A model generated the notes under the pieces. It worked only from the letters and a program-made list of their open reading frames with translations. It was not told where the DNA came from and did no database searches. From the NCBI GenBank assembly GCA_964394585.1, contig CAYMYI010000012.1, forward strand, positions 1-54,870: DNA of 54,870 nucleotides, read 5' to 3'. Shown here piece after piece: positions 16,864 to 25,450 of this stretch; positions within the stretch are counted from its first letter, which is position 1; the number at the start of each line of letters is the position of its first letter. The stretch comes from CAYUJH01 sp964394585. GTDB lineage: Bacteria > Bacteroidota > Bacteroidia > Cytophagales > Flammeovirgaceae. The translations under genes and the position numbers were made by a program.

Positions 16864-17517
16864 ATGCATATGGATAAAGTAAAGATTATTTACGTATTCG
16901 ATAGCCTTTGTACGTGGTGTTATGGTTTTAGCCCTGTGGTAGAGTCGGTATACAAAAAATATCGCAGTTCGTTTGAATTTGAGGTAGTAAGTGGTGGTTT
17001 GGTACTCGACGAACGCGTAGGCCCGGTTCATAAATTAGCCCCATTAGGGTTTTATAATTTATTAGAACGGATTTCGGAAACTACCGGGGTAACCTTTGGC
17101 AAGCCCTTTCTAAAAAAGTACGAAGAAGGCAGGTACATTTACGATTCGTTCATTCCCGCTACGGCGTTAGGGATTTTCAAGCAAGTACGCCCCCAACAAA
17201 GTCTGAGTTTTGCCCACGCTATGCAACGCGCCGTGTATCAATATGGAGAAGACCTCACCCAAGATTCTTTTTATTACAATTTGGCACTCGATTTTGAAGT
17301 AGACCCGCACACATTTGTAGCGAAAATGCACATGGAAGAATACCAGCAATACGCAAAATACGACTTTGCCCTAGCCAAACAATTGAACGCAACTTCGTTT
17401 CCCCGACTTTTTATGCAAACCAGCGATACGTACTTTTATCTTATTGCCGAAGGGTATACCGATTTCCCAACGCTCGATGTACGCATTCAAAATATTTTAT
17501 CGGAAATTCAGCAATAA
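16864..17517 (+). CDS. DsbA-family thioredoxin-fold protein (cytosolic)
   Basis: This 217-residue protein has a thioredoxin fold with an inserted helical domain, as in DsbA/FrnE/HCCA relatives. The active site is CTWC in DSLCTWCYGFSP near residue 20, and the cis-proline loop is ATSFPRLF near residue 178. There is no signal peptide, so unlike true DsbA it should act in the cytosol, as in the COG3531 group of predicted disulfide isomerases. The start may be 16864 or the ATG at 16870. No redox partner gene is adjacent. The convergent J-protein gene ends 31 bp after it. Confidence 0.8.
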   Translation: MHMDKVKIIYVFDSLCTWCYGFSPVVESVYKKYRSSFEFEVVSGGLVLDERVGPVHKLAPLGFYNLLERISETTGVTFGKPFLKKYEEGRYIYDSFIPATALGIFKQVRPQQSLSFAHAMQRAVYQYGEDLTQDSFYYNLALDFEVDPHTFVAKMHMEEYQQYAKYDFALAKQLNATSFPRLFMQTSDTYFYLIAEGYTDFPTLDVRIQNILSEIQQ

Positions 17518-17548
17518 ATTCGCTAGCGTATTAGTACTCAATATTGGT

Positions 17549-18694
17549 TCATTCATTAGGGTCAATATTGAAAATAACGGGATACAGCTCGTAATACCAG
17601 GTAGAGTCGTCTTGGCAATAGGTATACTGTTCGGTGGTAGCTGCCCGAATGCCCATACCACTGGCTTCTTCTAACAGAATACAACCACGGAGCGTGTCTT
17701 TTTCGGCTTTTAATACATTTAGTGCTTGGTAATAGATTACCGCTCCATCGTTAGGTTCTTGGCGTTTAGCAATTTCGAGAAGACGTTCCGATTGCTCGTA
17801 GTTACCTAACCGATGGTGTGCAATAGCTTTCCCCATGGTAGCTGCGTGCAAAAATGTGTCGGAAGCTGCAGCAAACTGATAGAACTCGATGGCTTTTTGG
17901 TAGCGTTGCTCGTGATAGAGGAGTACATCGGCACGCAGAAGATGAGCATGCCGATGGTGCGGTACATAGGCTAATACAGTATCTAAATCGGCGGCAGTGC
18001 TATCGTACAAACCTAGTTTGTAGCCAGCATAAGCTCGGTCGAGGTAGTATTGCGGTGGGATGGGAACTGCTTGCTCTTTAGAAAACACAATGGCTCGGTC
18101 AATAAACCGATGTCCTACTTTATAGTTTTCGAACTGATACAGCTCGATAATCCCTTTCAAATAGTTGGTTTCGGGGATGTCGTTAATTTTTTTGAAGGCA
18201 TCGCTCAGGAAGCCAAGTGCTTTTGCATAATCGTTTTCTTGGTAAGCTTCGTAGGCTTGGCGTGTCCAGCTTTCTGCTGAAAAACGTTCCATAAAAAAGA
18301 AAAACCAGCCGCAGAAAATCATTAAACAAATTATAGTAACCACACTAAATACATACACTTGGCGCGCCTTCCTGCGCTCTAAGGGCGTAACCATACGCAC
18401 GAACGTTTCTTGCGGTTGGGGGCGCTGCCGGCGAGCTACGGAAGGTGCCGAGGCAGACTCGCCCCCAAATTGTTGGGTAAGCGCATAGAGAATGAGCTGG
18501 TCGTATTGTTCCTTTTTTTCGGGATGAGATAAAACCTGATACGCTGCGCTAATCTGTTTGAACTTTTCTTCGGCTTGTGTATCGCCAGGATTTTTATCGG
18601 GATGATAGCGAACCGCAAGCCGCTTGTAGCTTCGCTTAATTTCTTCTTGCGATGCGTAAAAACTAACGCCTAAAATGGAGTAGTAGTCGGCCAC
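17549..18694 (-). CDS. Membrane-anchored J-domain protein with TPR repeats
   Basis: The product has 381 residues. Residues 2-68 are a complete J domain, with HPD at 31-33 in RYHPDKNPGD, so it should stimulate a DnaK ATPase. A Pro/Arg-rich linker (about 80-110) leads to one membrane helix at about 113-134. After it come four or more TPR-like repeats (around YFLDRAYAGYKLGLYDSTAAD, HAHLLRADVLL, GKAIAHHRLGNYEQSE). With no signal peptide the J domain is cytosolic and the TPR part is probably periplasmic. It lacks the zinc-finger and client domains of DnaJ, so it is a type-III J-protein of unknown client. Confidence 0.82.
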   Translation of the reverse strand: MADYYSILGVSFYASQEEIKRSYKRLAVRYHPDKNPGDTQAEEKFKQISAAYQVLSHPEKKEQYDQLILYALTQQFGGESASAPSVARRQRPQPQETFVRMVTPLERRKARQVYVFSVVTIICLMIFCGWFFFFMERFSAESWTRQAYEAYQENDYAKALGFLSDAFKKINDIPETNYLKGIIELYQFENYKVGHRFIDRAIVFSKEQAVPIPPQYYLDRAYAGYKLGLYDSTAADLDTVLAYVPHHRHAHLLRADVLLYHEQRYQKAIEFYQFAAASDTFLHAATMGKAIAHHRLGNYEQSERLLEIAKRQEPNDGAVIYYQALNVLKAEKDTLRGCILLEEASGMGIRAATTEQYTYCQDDSTWYYELYPVIFNIDPNE

Positions 18695-18912
18695 GGAATT
18701 GCATTTTCAGGATTGAACAATCAGGGAATAAAATTACAAAGTACCGCCTAGTTCCACAGAGTTTTGGTAGGTTATTCCTCTTGTATACAGTCATTTATCC
18801 TATAACCCTTGAAAATAGCTATCAGTTTTAATTGACAAAAGAGGATGAGAAACCCTGTAATCGTCCGTTATGTGCGTTAAATTCGCAATCACATACAGAA
18901 AATATAAATTTC

Positions 18913-20148
18913 ATGATCCATTACAACGCCTTTACCTTAGCGAACGGCTTACGCGTTTTTGTGCATACTGACTCTACCTTGCCTACGGCTACGGTGAATG
19001 TTTTATACGATGTCGGCTCGCGCGACGAACACCCCGATAAAACCGGTTTTGCCCATTTATTTGAACATTTGATGTTCGGAGGTTCAAAACACGTTACCGA
19101 GTACGACTTAGCCGCGCAACGTGCAGGTGCGACCAATAATGCCTTTACTAGCCCCGATATCACCAATTATTATTTGGTATTACCCAAAGAAAATTTGGAA
19201 ACGGCATTTTGGCTAGAGTCTGACCGAATGTGGCACCTTTCGTTAGATGCTCAGGTGCTTGAAGTACAGCGCAAAGTAGTGATAGAGGAGTTTAAACAGC
19301 GTTATTTAAACCAGCCCTATGGCGATGTGTGGCTCAAACTACGCCCGTTGGCATACACAACTCACCCGTATCGGTGGGCTACGATTGGCAAAGAAATCGG
19401 GCACATCGAACAGGCTACTATGGACGATGTCCGTACTTTTTATAATACATACTATGCGCCCAACAATGCTATTTTGGTGGTAGGTGGGAACGTTACCGTA
19501 GAAGAAGTACGCCCACTCGCAGAAAAATGGTTTGGTGAAATCCCCTCGGCGCCAGTACCCCTCCGAAACTTACCCCAAGAACCTGTACAAACGGCTTATC
19601 GACAACAAACCGTGCAAGGCAATGTACCACAAGATGCCTTATACATGGTGTACCACATGTGCGCTAAAACCGACGAAGCATACTACCCCACCGATTTGCT
19701 CAGCGATGTGTTGGGAAGGGGGAAGTCATCTTATTTGTACCAGAAATTGGTAAAAGAACAGGCTGTTTTTTCGAACATCGGGGCTTATGTGAGCGGTTCG
19801 TTCGATGCCGGCTTACTCACCATTTCGGGGCGTATGCATCCCGGAGTTTCACCTGCAGAAGGCGAACAAGCCGTGCAAGCGTGTATCGAGTCAGTACTCA
19901 GTCAGGGAATTTCAGAAGAAGAACTCAGCAAGGTAAAGGCACAAGCAGAGTCTACGGTGGTGTTTTCGGAAATGGAAGTACTCAATCGGTGTATTAAACT
20001 GGCACAAGCTGCAGTGTTGGGCAACCCCGATTTGGCAAACCAAGAACCGGAACTCATTCGCCAAGTTACCCCCGACCAGGTACTCCAAGTAGGAACGGAA
20101 ATATTGCGAACAGAAAACCTATCGAGCTTGTATTATCATAAAGCATAG
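18913..20148 (+). CDS. M16-family zinc metallopeptidase
   Basis: This 411-residue protein has one M16A-type N-terminal domain with the inverted zinc motif HLFEH (residues about 52-56, in FAHLFEHLMFGG), the third ligand in VVIEEFKQR, and a second, inactive-type M16 domain (from about 185). The frame opens at a TTG at 18832, but the ATG at 18913 (MIHYNAF) starts the domain correctly. There is no signal peptide. Many Bacteroidota encode M16 proteins as an active/inactive tandem pair; only this active one is present here, followed by a thioredoxin-fold gene after 28 bp. The substrate is unknown, probably small peptides. Confidence 0.88.
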   Translation: MIHYNAFTLANGLRVFVHTDSTLPTATVNVLYDVGSRDEHPDKTGFAHLFEHLMFGGSKHVTEYDLAAQRAGATNNAFTSPDITNYYLVLPKENLETAFWLESDRMWHLSLDAQVLEVQRKVVIEEFKQRYLNQPYGDVWLKLRPLAYTTHPYRWATIGKEIGHIEQATMDDVRTFYNTYYAPNNAILVVGGNVTVEEVRPLAEKWFGEIPSAPVPLRNLPQEPVQTAYRQQTVQGNVPQDALYMVYHMCAKTDEAYYPTDLLSDVLGRGKSSYLYQKLVKEQAVFSNIGAYVSGSFDAGLLTISGRMHPGVSPAEGEQAVQACIESVLSQGISEEELSKVKAQAESTVVFSEMEVLNRCIKLAQAAVLGNPDLANQEPELIRQVTPDQVLQVGTEILRTENLSSLYYHKA

Positions 20149-20176
20149 TTCTTAATTAAAAGAATAAAGAAATATT

Positions 20177-20737
20177 ATGGCAAGAACACCTTCGAACATG
20201 ATGCCCTTGGGGACTGTTGCCCCTGAATTTACACTACCTGATACTGTTTCGGGGGAAGCGTATTCTCTGAAAACCCTCAAAGGAGAAAAGGCTACCGTGA
20301 TAATGTTTATTTGCAACCACTGCCCTTTTGTGAAGCATGTGAATGCCGAGCTGGTACGTTTAGCCAACGATTACCTCCCAAAAGGTATAGCATTTGTAGC
20401 CATCAGCTCAAATGATGTAGAAAACTACCCCGACGACTCCCCAGAAAAAATGCGCGAGGTAGCCCAAGCCGAAGGGTATCCGTTCCCTTACCTATACGAC
20501 GAGTCTCAGGCTGTGGCAAAAGCCTACGATGCTGCTTGCACTCCCGATTTTTATGTGTTTGATGCTGCTCTAGCCTGTGTGTATCGCGGTCAGCTCGATG
20601 GCTCGCGACCGGGTAACGACATCCCGGTTACTGGCGAAGATTTACGAGCAGCTTTAGAGGCTCTACTAGCGGGGAAACCCATTACCGATGCGCAAAAGCC
20701 AAGCCTAGGCTGCAATATCAAGTGGAAAGCTGCTTAA
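20177..20737 (+). CDS. Thioredoxin-fold (AhpC/TSA-like) protein with CNHC motif
   Basis: This 186-residue protein starts with a peroxiredoxin-like strand (VAPEFTLPDTVSG) and carries CNHC in IMFICNHCPFVKHVNAEL, then CTPDFYVFD with the thioredoxin cis-proline. The C-terminus ends PSLGCNIKWK, a mark of this conserved family in Bacteroidota and cyanobacteria. It has no signal peptide and so should act in the cytosol, perhaps as a thiol peroxidase or reductase; no substrate has been read from the sequence. It lies between the M16 peptidase and the heptose kinase, in the same direction and 15 bp from the latter. Confidence 0.85.
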   Translation: MARTPSNMMPLGTVAPEFTLPDTVSGEAYSLKTLKGEKATVIMFICNHCPFVKHVNAELVRLANDYLPKGIAFVAISSNDVENYPDDSPEKMREVAQAEGYPFPYLYDESQAVAKAYDAACTPDFYVFDAALACVYRGQLDGSRPGNDIPVTGEDLRAALEALLAGKPITDAQKPSLGCNIKWKAA

Positions 20738-20752
20738 CGTTTCGTCGTTCCT

Positions 20753-21736
20753 ATGAATGTATCGGCATTATTTGAGCAGTTTAATCAAATGAAGGTGTTA
20801 GTCGTCGGCGATGTGATGATTGACTCCTACCTGTGGGGCAAAGTGCAGCGCATCTCTCCGGAAGCACCTGTTCCGGTAGTCAATGTACAAAAGCGCGAAT
20901 CGCGATTGGGCGGAGCTGCCAACGTAGCGTTGAATTTACTAGCACTAGGGGCTACTCCCATCCTTTGTGCCGTAGTTGGCGATGATAGCGATAGCGAAGT
21001 GTTTGATAGTTTGTTGCATGCTCATGGTTTGCGTACAGAGGGGATTTTGCGAAGCAAAGAGCGCATTACCACGATTAAACATAGAATTATGGCAGGTTCA
21101 CAGCATATGCTTCGCGTTGATGCAGAGATGGACCACCCCATTACCCCTGCTGATACGGAACGCTTGCGCAAAAAAATCGAAGAAATGCTTGAGCAGGTAG
21201 ATGTAATCGTGTTTGAAGATTATGATAAGGGAGTACTGACCGAGCCGCTGATCCAAGCCATTATCCACATGGCAACGCAACGGGGCATTCCTACTGTAGT
21301 AGATCCGAAGAAGCGAAACTTTTTGGCATATGCACACAGCACACTATTTAAGCCAAATTTGAAAGAACTTTGCGAGGGGGTACACATAGAAGCCCGTGGC
21401 GAAGATATCGCCTCGGTACGTGCGGGAATTGACGCTCTATACGAGCTAATGCCTTTCGAAAGTGCAATGGTTACCCTCTCGGAACATGGTGTTTATATCA
21501 CTAATCGGGAAGAACACTACCACATTGCAGCGCATAAACGAGAAATTGCCGATGTATCCGGGGCGGGCGATACCGTTATCAGTATTGCGGCGTTGTGTTT
21601 GGCGGCAGGGCTTCCCCTGGCAACCATTGCTCGGCTTGCCAACCTCGGTGGCGGGCTCGTTTGCGAGTCGCTAGGCGTTGTACCGATTACCAAAACGAAA
21701 CTTATGCTTGAGGCAGAAAAGTTAGAGAGCAATTAG
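20753..21736 (+). CDS. rfaE1: D-glycero-beta-D-manno-heptose-7-phosphate kinase (HldE kinase domain)
   Basis: This 327-residue ribokinase-fold sugar kinase makes heptose 1,7-bisphosphate on the way to ADP-heptose for lipopolysaccharide. The start VLVVGDVMIDSYLWG, the substrate loop SRLGGAANVALNLLALG and the anion-hole/catalytic-base motif DVSGAGDTVISIAALCLA agree with HldE domain I. The cytidylyltransferase-like domain II of E. coli HldE is absent, so here the kinase is a separate protein. The stop overlaps the stop of the convergent channel gene by 4 bp. It points to a heptose-containing or related surface glycan. Confidence 0.9.
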   Translation: MNVSALFEQFNQMKVLVVGDVMIDSYLWGKVQRISPEAPVPVVNVQKRESRLGGAANVALNLLALGATPILCAVVGDDSDSEVFDSLLHAHGLRTEGILRSKERITTIKHRIMAGSQHMLRVDAEMDHPITPADTERLRKKIEEMLEQVDVIVFEDYDKGVLTEPLIQAIIHMATQRGIPTVVDPKKRNFLAYAHSTLFKPNLKELCEGVHIEARGEDIASVRAGIDALYELMPFESAMVTLSEHGVYITNREEHYHIAAHKREIADVSGAGDTVISIAALCLAAGLPLATIARLANLGGGLVCESLGVVPITKTKLMLEAEKLESN

Positions 21737-22860
21737 TCGGAAACATTGCTAGAGTGGTAAATGCGCAGTTCTTCTTTCCAAAAAGGAGAGTTAAGATAGG
21801 ATAGTAAAATGGGGTTTATTTCATCGAATAATTCATTTTCTTCTTTAGAAGCTACAAACGCGTAATAGTCAATTGTAAGTGGATGGGAAAGCACTTCTAC
21901 TTTTTCGGTTAGTTCGCCTTCGTGGATAAAGTATTTCACAATGGGTGTATCGTAAATAAATGCATCTACTTCTTCGAGGGCTACTGCTTCCAAGGCCTCC
22001 AAAGGAGTTTCGAACGTTCGGAATTTTAAACGGTTTGCCGTAAGGTATGCCTCGCTGCTTGAACCTTGAATAGTAGCAAGTTTGAACTTACGCAAATCTT
22101 CTACATTTTCGATACTCGACCCAAGCGTATTTACCGTCAAGGCCGATGCTATCGATGCGGTAAGACTCGAAATGAGAATAATGGCGGCGAACATCCAAAC
22201 TAACCCTACAAATCGACCGAATTTAGTAACGGGTGCTTTATCGCCATACCCGACGGTGGTCATGGTTACGGCAGACCACCAGAACCCATCGCCCAATCCT
22301 TTGATACCTTTTGGGAACATTTCGCTGTTTTTATTGCGCTCGGCAAGCCAAATAAGCAGCCCAAAAATGAACAGAATGGCAAATAAAGCGGCAACCGCTC
22401 TGAAAAAATCAACTGAAAACAGATTCTTTAAAAAAGATACCCACATCGCACTCCGCGATGTATGCATGGCTATGCCTAAACTCGAAATGTAAAAAGGCTG
22501 CGAAAAATGAAAGTCTTCTAAACGGTTTGCCGTAACAGTTACCGGACTAATGCACAAATCGACCTCTCCGGTTTCCACCCCCTTTAGCAACGAAACCATA
22601 TCGGCGTATTCTTTATACTCGTAGGTTACTCCTATTTTTTCAGCGATGCGAGACCAAAGGGAAATACTCAACCCCGAAAACTCCCCGGTTTGGTCTTTTA
22701 TAATGAAAGGCGGGGCTTTTTTTACAGCAATGGTAAGCACTCGAGGGGGCATGAGTGTATCCGGAGAAGCAGCTTCTTGAGCAGTTATTTCTTGGGCATG
22801 CAAGCCTATGGTACAAAGAGAAAATAATAAAACAAAGGGAGCAGATTTGATGAATCTCAT
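21733..22860 (-). CDS. Prokaryotic ionotropic glutamate receptor-like potassium channel (GluR0 type)
   Basis: The product has 375 residues. After a signal peptide (SAPFVLLFSLCTIGLHAQ) comes a periplasmic ligand-binding lobe S1 with SPVTVTANRLEDFHFSQPFY. In iGluRs the equivalent Thr and Arg hold the amino-acid carboxylate. Then come TM1 (FFRAVAALFAILFIFGLLIW), a pore loop with TMTTVGYG near residue 200, TM2 ending SLTASIASALTV (the iGluR gate SYTANLAAF equivalent), and lobe S2 with QGSSSEAYL and the acidic ligand residue in FIYDTP. The filter TVGYG is that of potassium channels, as in cyanobacterial GluR0. It should be an amino-acid-gated potassium channel at the inner membrane, facing the periplasm. 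The start at 22860 is chosen for its signal peptide over the extension to 22935. Confidence 0.87.
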   Translation of the reverse strand: MRFIKSAPFVLLFSLCTIGLHAQEITAQEAASPDTLMPPRVLTIAVKKAPPFIIKDQTGEFSGLSISLWSRIAEKIGVTYEYKEYADMVSLLKGVETGEVDLCISPVTVTANRLEDFHFSQPFYISSLGIAMHTSRSAMWVSFLKNLFSVDFFRAVAALFAILFIFGLLIWLAERNKNSEMFPKGIKGLGDGFWWSAVTMTTVGYGDKAPVTKFGRFVGLVWMFAAIILISSLTASIASALTVNTLGSSIENVEDLRKFKLATIQGSSSEAYLTANRLKFRTFETPLEALEAVALEEVDAFIYDTPIVKYFIHEGELTEKVEVLSHPLTIDYYAFVASKEENELFDEINPILLSYLNSPFWKEELRIYHSSNVSD

Positions 22861-23002
22861 AAGGTGCAATGGAGTTTTTTTGGAACAAATGAAGGTAGTG
22901 GGTTTCCCAGAAAGTGAATGTCTAAAATTTGCCATCTAATTATAAAATACCGTACTTTCTCGCACAATCTGCGATGTATTTTTATCGGCAAAGCATACCA
23001 AG

Positions 23003-23012
23003 AGGTATACCT
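23003..23012. promoter_or_regulatory. 10-bp perfect palindrome between divergent genes
   Basis: AGGTATACCT is a perfect palindrome in the 227-bp gap between the channel gene and the divergent 757-residue secreted protein. An upstream ATACC at 22995-22999 pairs with GGTAT as well. A dimeric regulator could bind here and control both genes; this is inference from symmetry and position only. Confidence 0.35.
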
Positions 23013-23087
23013 TGCAGGTTAAGTACATAAAGGCGTATTTATTCACTTCTCTATTTAAAACCGTTCACGAGAAATTTATCAATTAAT

Positions 23088-25361
23088 ATGAAACTCTCAA
23101 AAAACACCCAACGCATTACGTTTGCTTGTGCGCTTTTCGTGTTAAGTGCGCTGCCGTCGTTGGCGCAGCTATCATACCAAGGGATTGCCTACAGCCCCGA
23201 TATGCCCAAAAGTGAATTTAACTTGGCAGTAAATAACCTTACTACGCAGGCATCTAACGACCCTTACGACCCAAACCGCTACCATTTGATGGGCTATATG
23301 TATTATGAAAGTTACCGCGATTACGATATTTTGAAAGACTACAAGGGAGCTACACTGTTTGCCGATTCGTGCTTTTTTTACTTTCAGAAAGCACGCGATT
23401 TGCTCACCCCTAAAGAACTTAAAAAATATGGCGATTACTATATAGCGTTTTTGAATTATAAGAACCCTTCTAACTTAGTTCAGCAAGCAAATTACCAGTA
23501 CATTATCGCCGATTTAGATTCTATGGTGAACGAATCGTTCCAATTTAAAAAGCAGGCTTCGAGCATATATACCTATTTCAATCGGTCTTTAGAAAACTAC
23601 AAGCGTGCAAATACCATTTACGTAGAAATTTGCGATCGGTTTGAAACCCGCGAAGACCTCCTTCTACTTGCCGACCAACAACTTTTTGACGATTTATACT
23701 ACATCGCCGGGCACTACGATTCTACCGAAATCTATTTTGCGAATTACAAGAATGCCCTAGAGCAGTTCCCCATCAAACGTTACAACCAAACGTACACGGT
23801 GAAGCCTATTGAAAAGTACCAGGAAGATGGGAAAGAACGAGCAAACTTCTTTAACACAACCTTTGAAATTTGGAATTATAAAAAGTGGCAAAAAGAACTA
23901 AAAGCAGAAATTGATAATAAAATATCGGTTTGGCGCGATCGCATCCAAGTATATGAAGATTTGCTCACGGCTCGCCTTGAAAAGCTCTATGCCACTTCTG
24001 AAGTTGCCGAAGAAGAGTACACCATCGATGAGTCTGTAATTGAAACTATCCGCGAATACGAGGAAAACTCAGCACTCGAATATGTATTTGCTTACAAGGT
24101 GGGTAAGCTCAATTTGTTCAATCAGCTCAATTTTAAGATGGACTCTACAGCTACGTTCGAGGAAGTTGCTGCCCATACTGTAGAGGTGATGTCGGGGGTG
24201 AAAAGCTGTCGTACCTTACTTTCTGATATTGGAAAAGGGACTTCGCTAAGTATGGCAAAGCACCGTGAGTTTTTTAAGAAGAACTACCCCGATGGTATAG
24301 CCGCCTACATGGCAGAAGAAAGCCGTTTCCTTGATACTCGCCTCGATGTACTTAACCGCCAATTGGAAGTTTCCATGCAAAACATCACTAATAATTGGCG
24401 GATAAAGGCGAGCGATAGCGTACTTTATAAAGGAAATACCGTCCGCTTAGCGCGTGAAAACCCTGCTACGAATCTTTCGTTTTCGGTTACAGAAGAAGGA
24501 AAAATGATTACACTAGCTACAGAAAAAGATCGGTATGGGTTTCAGTATATAGCAGGTTTTCAAAAGCAAGAAGGCATTCACAAAGCCTTTATAGCAGCTG
24601 TAAAAAACAATTCAGTTCAGTGGCTAACCTATCCGAAAGTAAATGCCCGCGCTTTAGTAAAACAATTGCACAGCGAAGCCGCTACGATTTCTACTACACC
24701 CGAAGGGGCTTTGGTAAGTGTTTATACATTTGTAGAGCAAGAAAAAGGAATTAGTGGCCATACAACCCTCCTGCATTACGATACCTTGGGTAATATTCGC
24801 AAAACAATAGAAGTGCCTACCACAAATCAGAATTATGTGCTTTACCCACGATACGCTAGCTATACTGCAGGCGATGGCTATCAGGTAGTAGTAAAAGGCG
24901 ATGGCTACAACCTCGCTAATTTTACCGTAGACAAAGCACTCTTACTTTTGCTCGATGAGGGCGGGACTACTACTTGGGAAAAAGAAATCAGCATTCAGGG
25001 AAATGTGGTGGCATTGCGCCCGTACGGAGAAAACATACTGATGCTTACCAACTTCCGTGATTTACGGATGGGTGCCGGAAGAAACTACAATGCTATGGTG
25101 GAGTCTACTTCCTTAACGGCATACAATGTCCTATTAGCAGCATTTAGTAAAGATGGCGATGTAGTAGAAGCACGCCATTTACCCACCGATTCACCCGTTT
25201 TCGCTAAAGAACTGATTACGGTTGCAGGGGTGCATCCTGGAGTGGGAATTATTGGTTTGAATGGTGAACCGACCGACCTTGAAAAGCCTGATAAACCATT
25301 TGATCCGCTCATTGTAGTGTATGATGCAGAACTAAATCCAATCAGTGAAAATTTTGAATAG
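23088..25361 (+). CDS. Large secreted protein of unknown function with helical-repeat N-part and beta-rich C-part
   Basis: This 757-residue protein was not recognised. A signal peptide (ITFACALFVLSALPSLAQ, cleavage after about residue 26) is clear. Residues about 40-440 are helical and rich in Tyr, Asp and Lys, with TPR-like stretches (DPNRYHLMGYMYYESYRDY, TLFADSCFFYFQKARDLL) and a probable coiled coil near 270-310. Residues about 450-750 are beta-rich with repeated turns such as LLHYDTLGNIRKTIE and LLLLDEGGTTTWEKE, suggesting a beta-propeller-like fold with several short blades. No catalytic motif, lipobox or T9SS sorting tail is evident. It is a single gene, divergent from the potassium channel and convergent with alaS. 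Confidence 0.75.
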   Translation: MKLSKNTQRITFACALFVLSALPSLAQLSYQGIAYSPDMPKSEFNLAVNNLTTQASNDPYDPNRYHLMGYMYYESYRDYDILKDYKGATLFADSCFFYFQKARDLLTPKELKKYGDYYIAFLNYKNPSNLVQQANYQYIIADLDSMVNESFQFKKQASSIYTYFNRSLENYKRANTIYVEICDRFETREDLLLLADQQLFDDLYYIAGHYDSTEIYFANYKNALEQFPIKRYNQTYTVKPIEKYQEDGKERANFFNTTFEIWNYKKWQKELKAEIDNKISVWRDRIQVYEDLLTARLEKLYATSEVAEEEYTIDESVIETIREYEENSALEYVFAYKVGKLNLFNQLNFKMDSTATFEEVAAHTVEVMSGVKSCRTLLSDIGKGTSLSMAKHREFFKKNYPDGIAAYMAEESRFLDTRLDVLNRQLEVSMQNITNNWRIKASDSVLYKGNTVRLARENPATNLSFSVTEEGKMITLATEKDRYGFQYIAGFQKQEGIHKAFIAAVKNNSVQWLTYPKVNARALVKQLHSEAATISTTPEGALVSVYTFVEQEKGISGHTTLLHYDTLGNIRKTIEVPTTNQNYVLYPRYASYTAGDGYQVVVKGDGYNLANFTVDKALLLLLDEGGTTTWEKEISIQGNVVALRPYGENILMLTNFRDLRMGAGRNYNAMVESTSLTAYNVLLAAFSKDGDVVEARHLPTDSPVFAKELITVAGVHPGVGIIGLNGEPTDLEKPDKPFDPLIVVYDAELNPISENFE

Positions 25362-25381
25362 TAAAAAGATAGGCTTACTAT

Positions 25382-25417
25382 AAAAAAAGGGGTTTCTGAA
25401 TCTTCGTAAACTCCTTT
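25382..25417 (-). terminator. Terminator of alaS
   Basis: Read on the minus strand, AAAGGAGTTT (25417-25408) pairs with AAACCCCTTT (25395-25386) with one G-T pair and a 12-nt loop, and a T run extends to 25382. It lies 34 bp beyond the alaS stop. On the plus strand the stem has no useful T run. Confidence 0.7.
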
Positions 25418-25450
25418 CATATGTTATAGCTTATTGTTTACAGAGAAATA

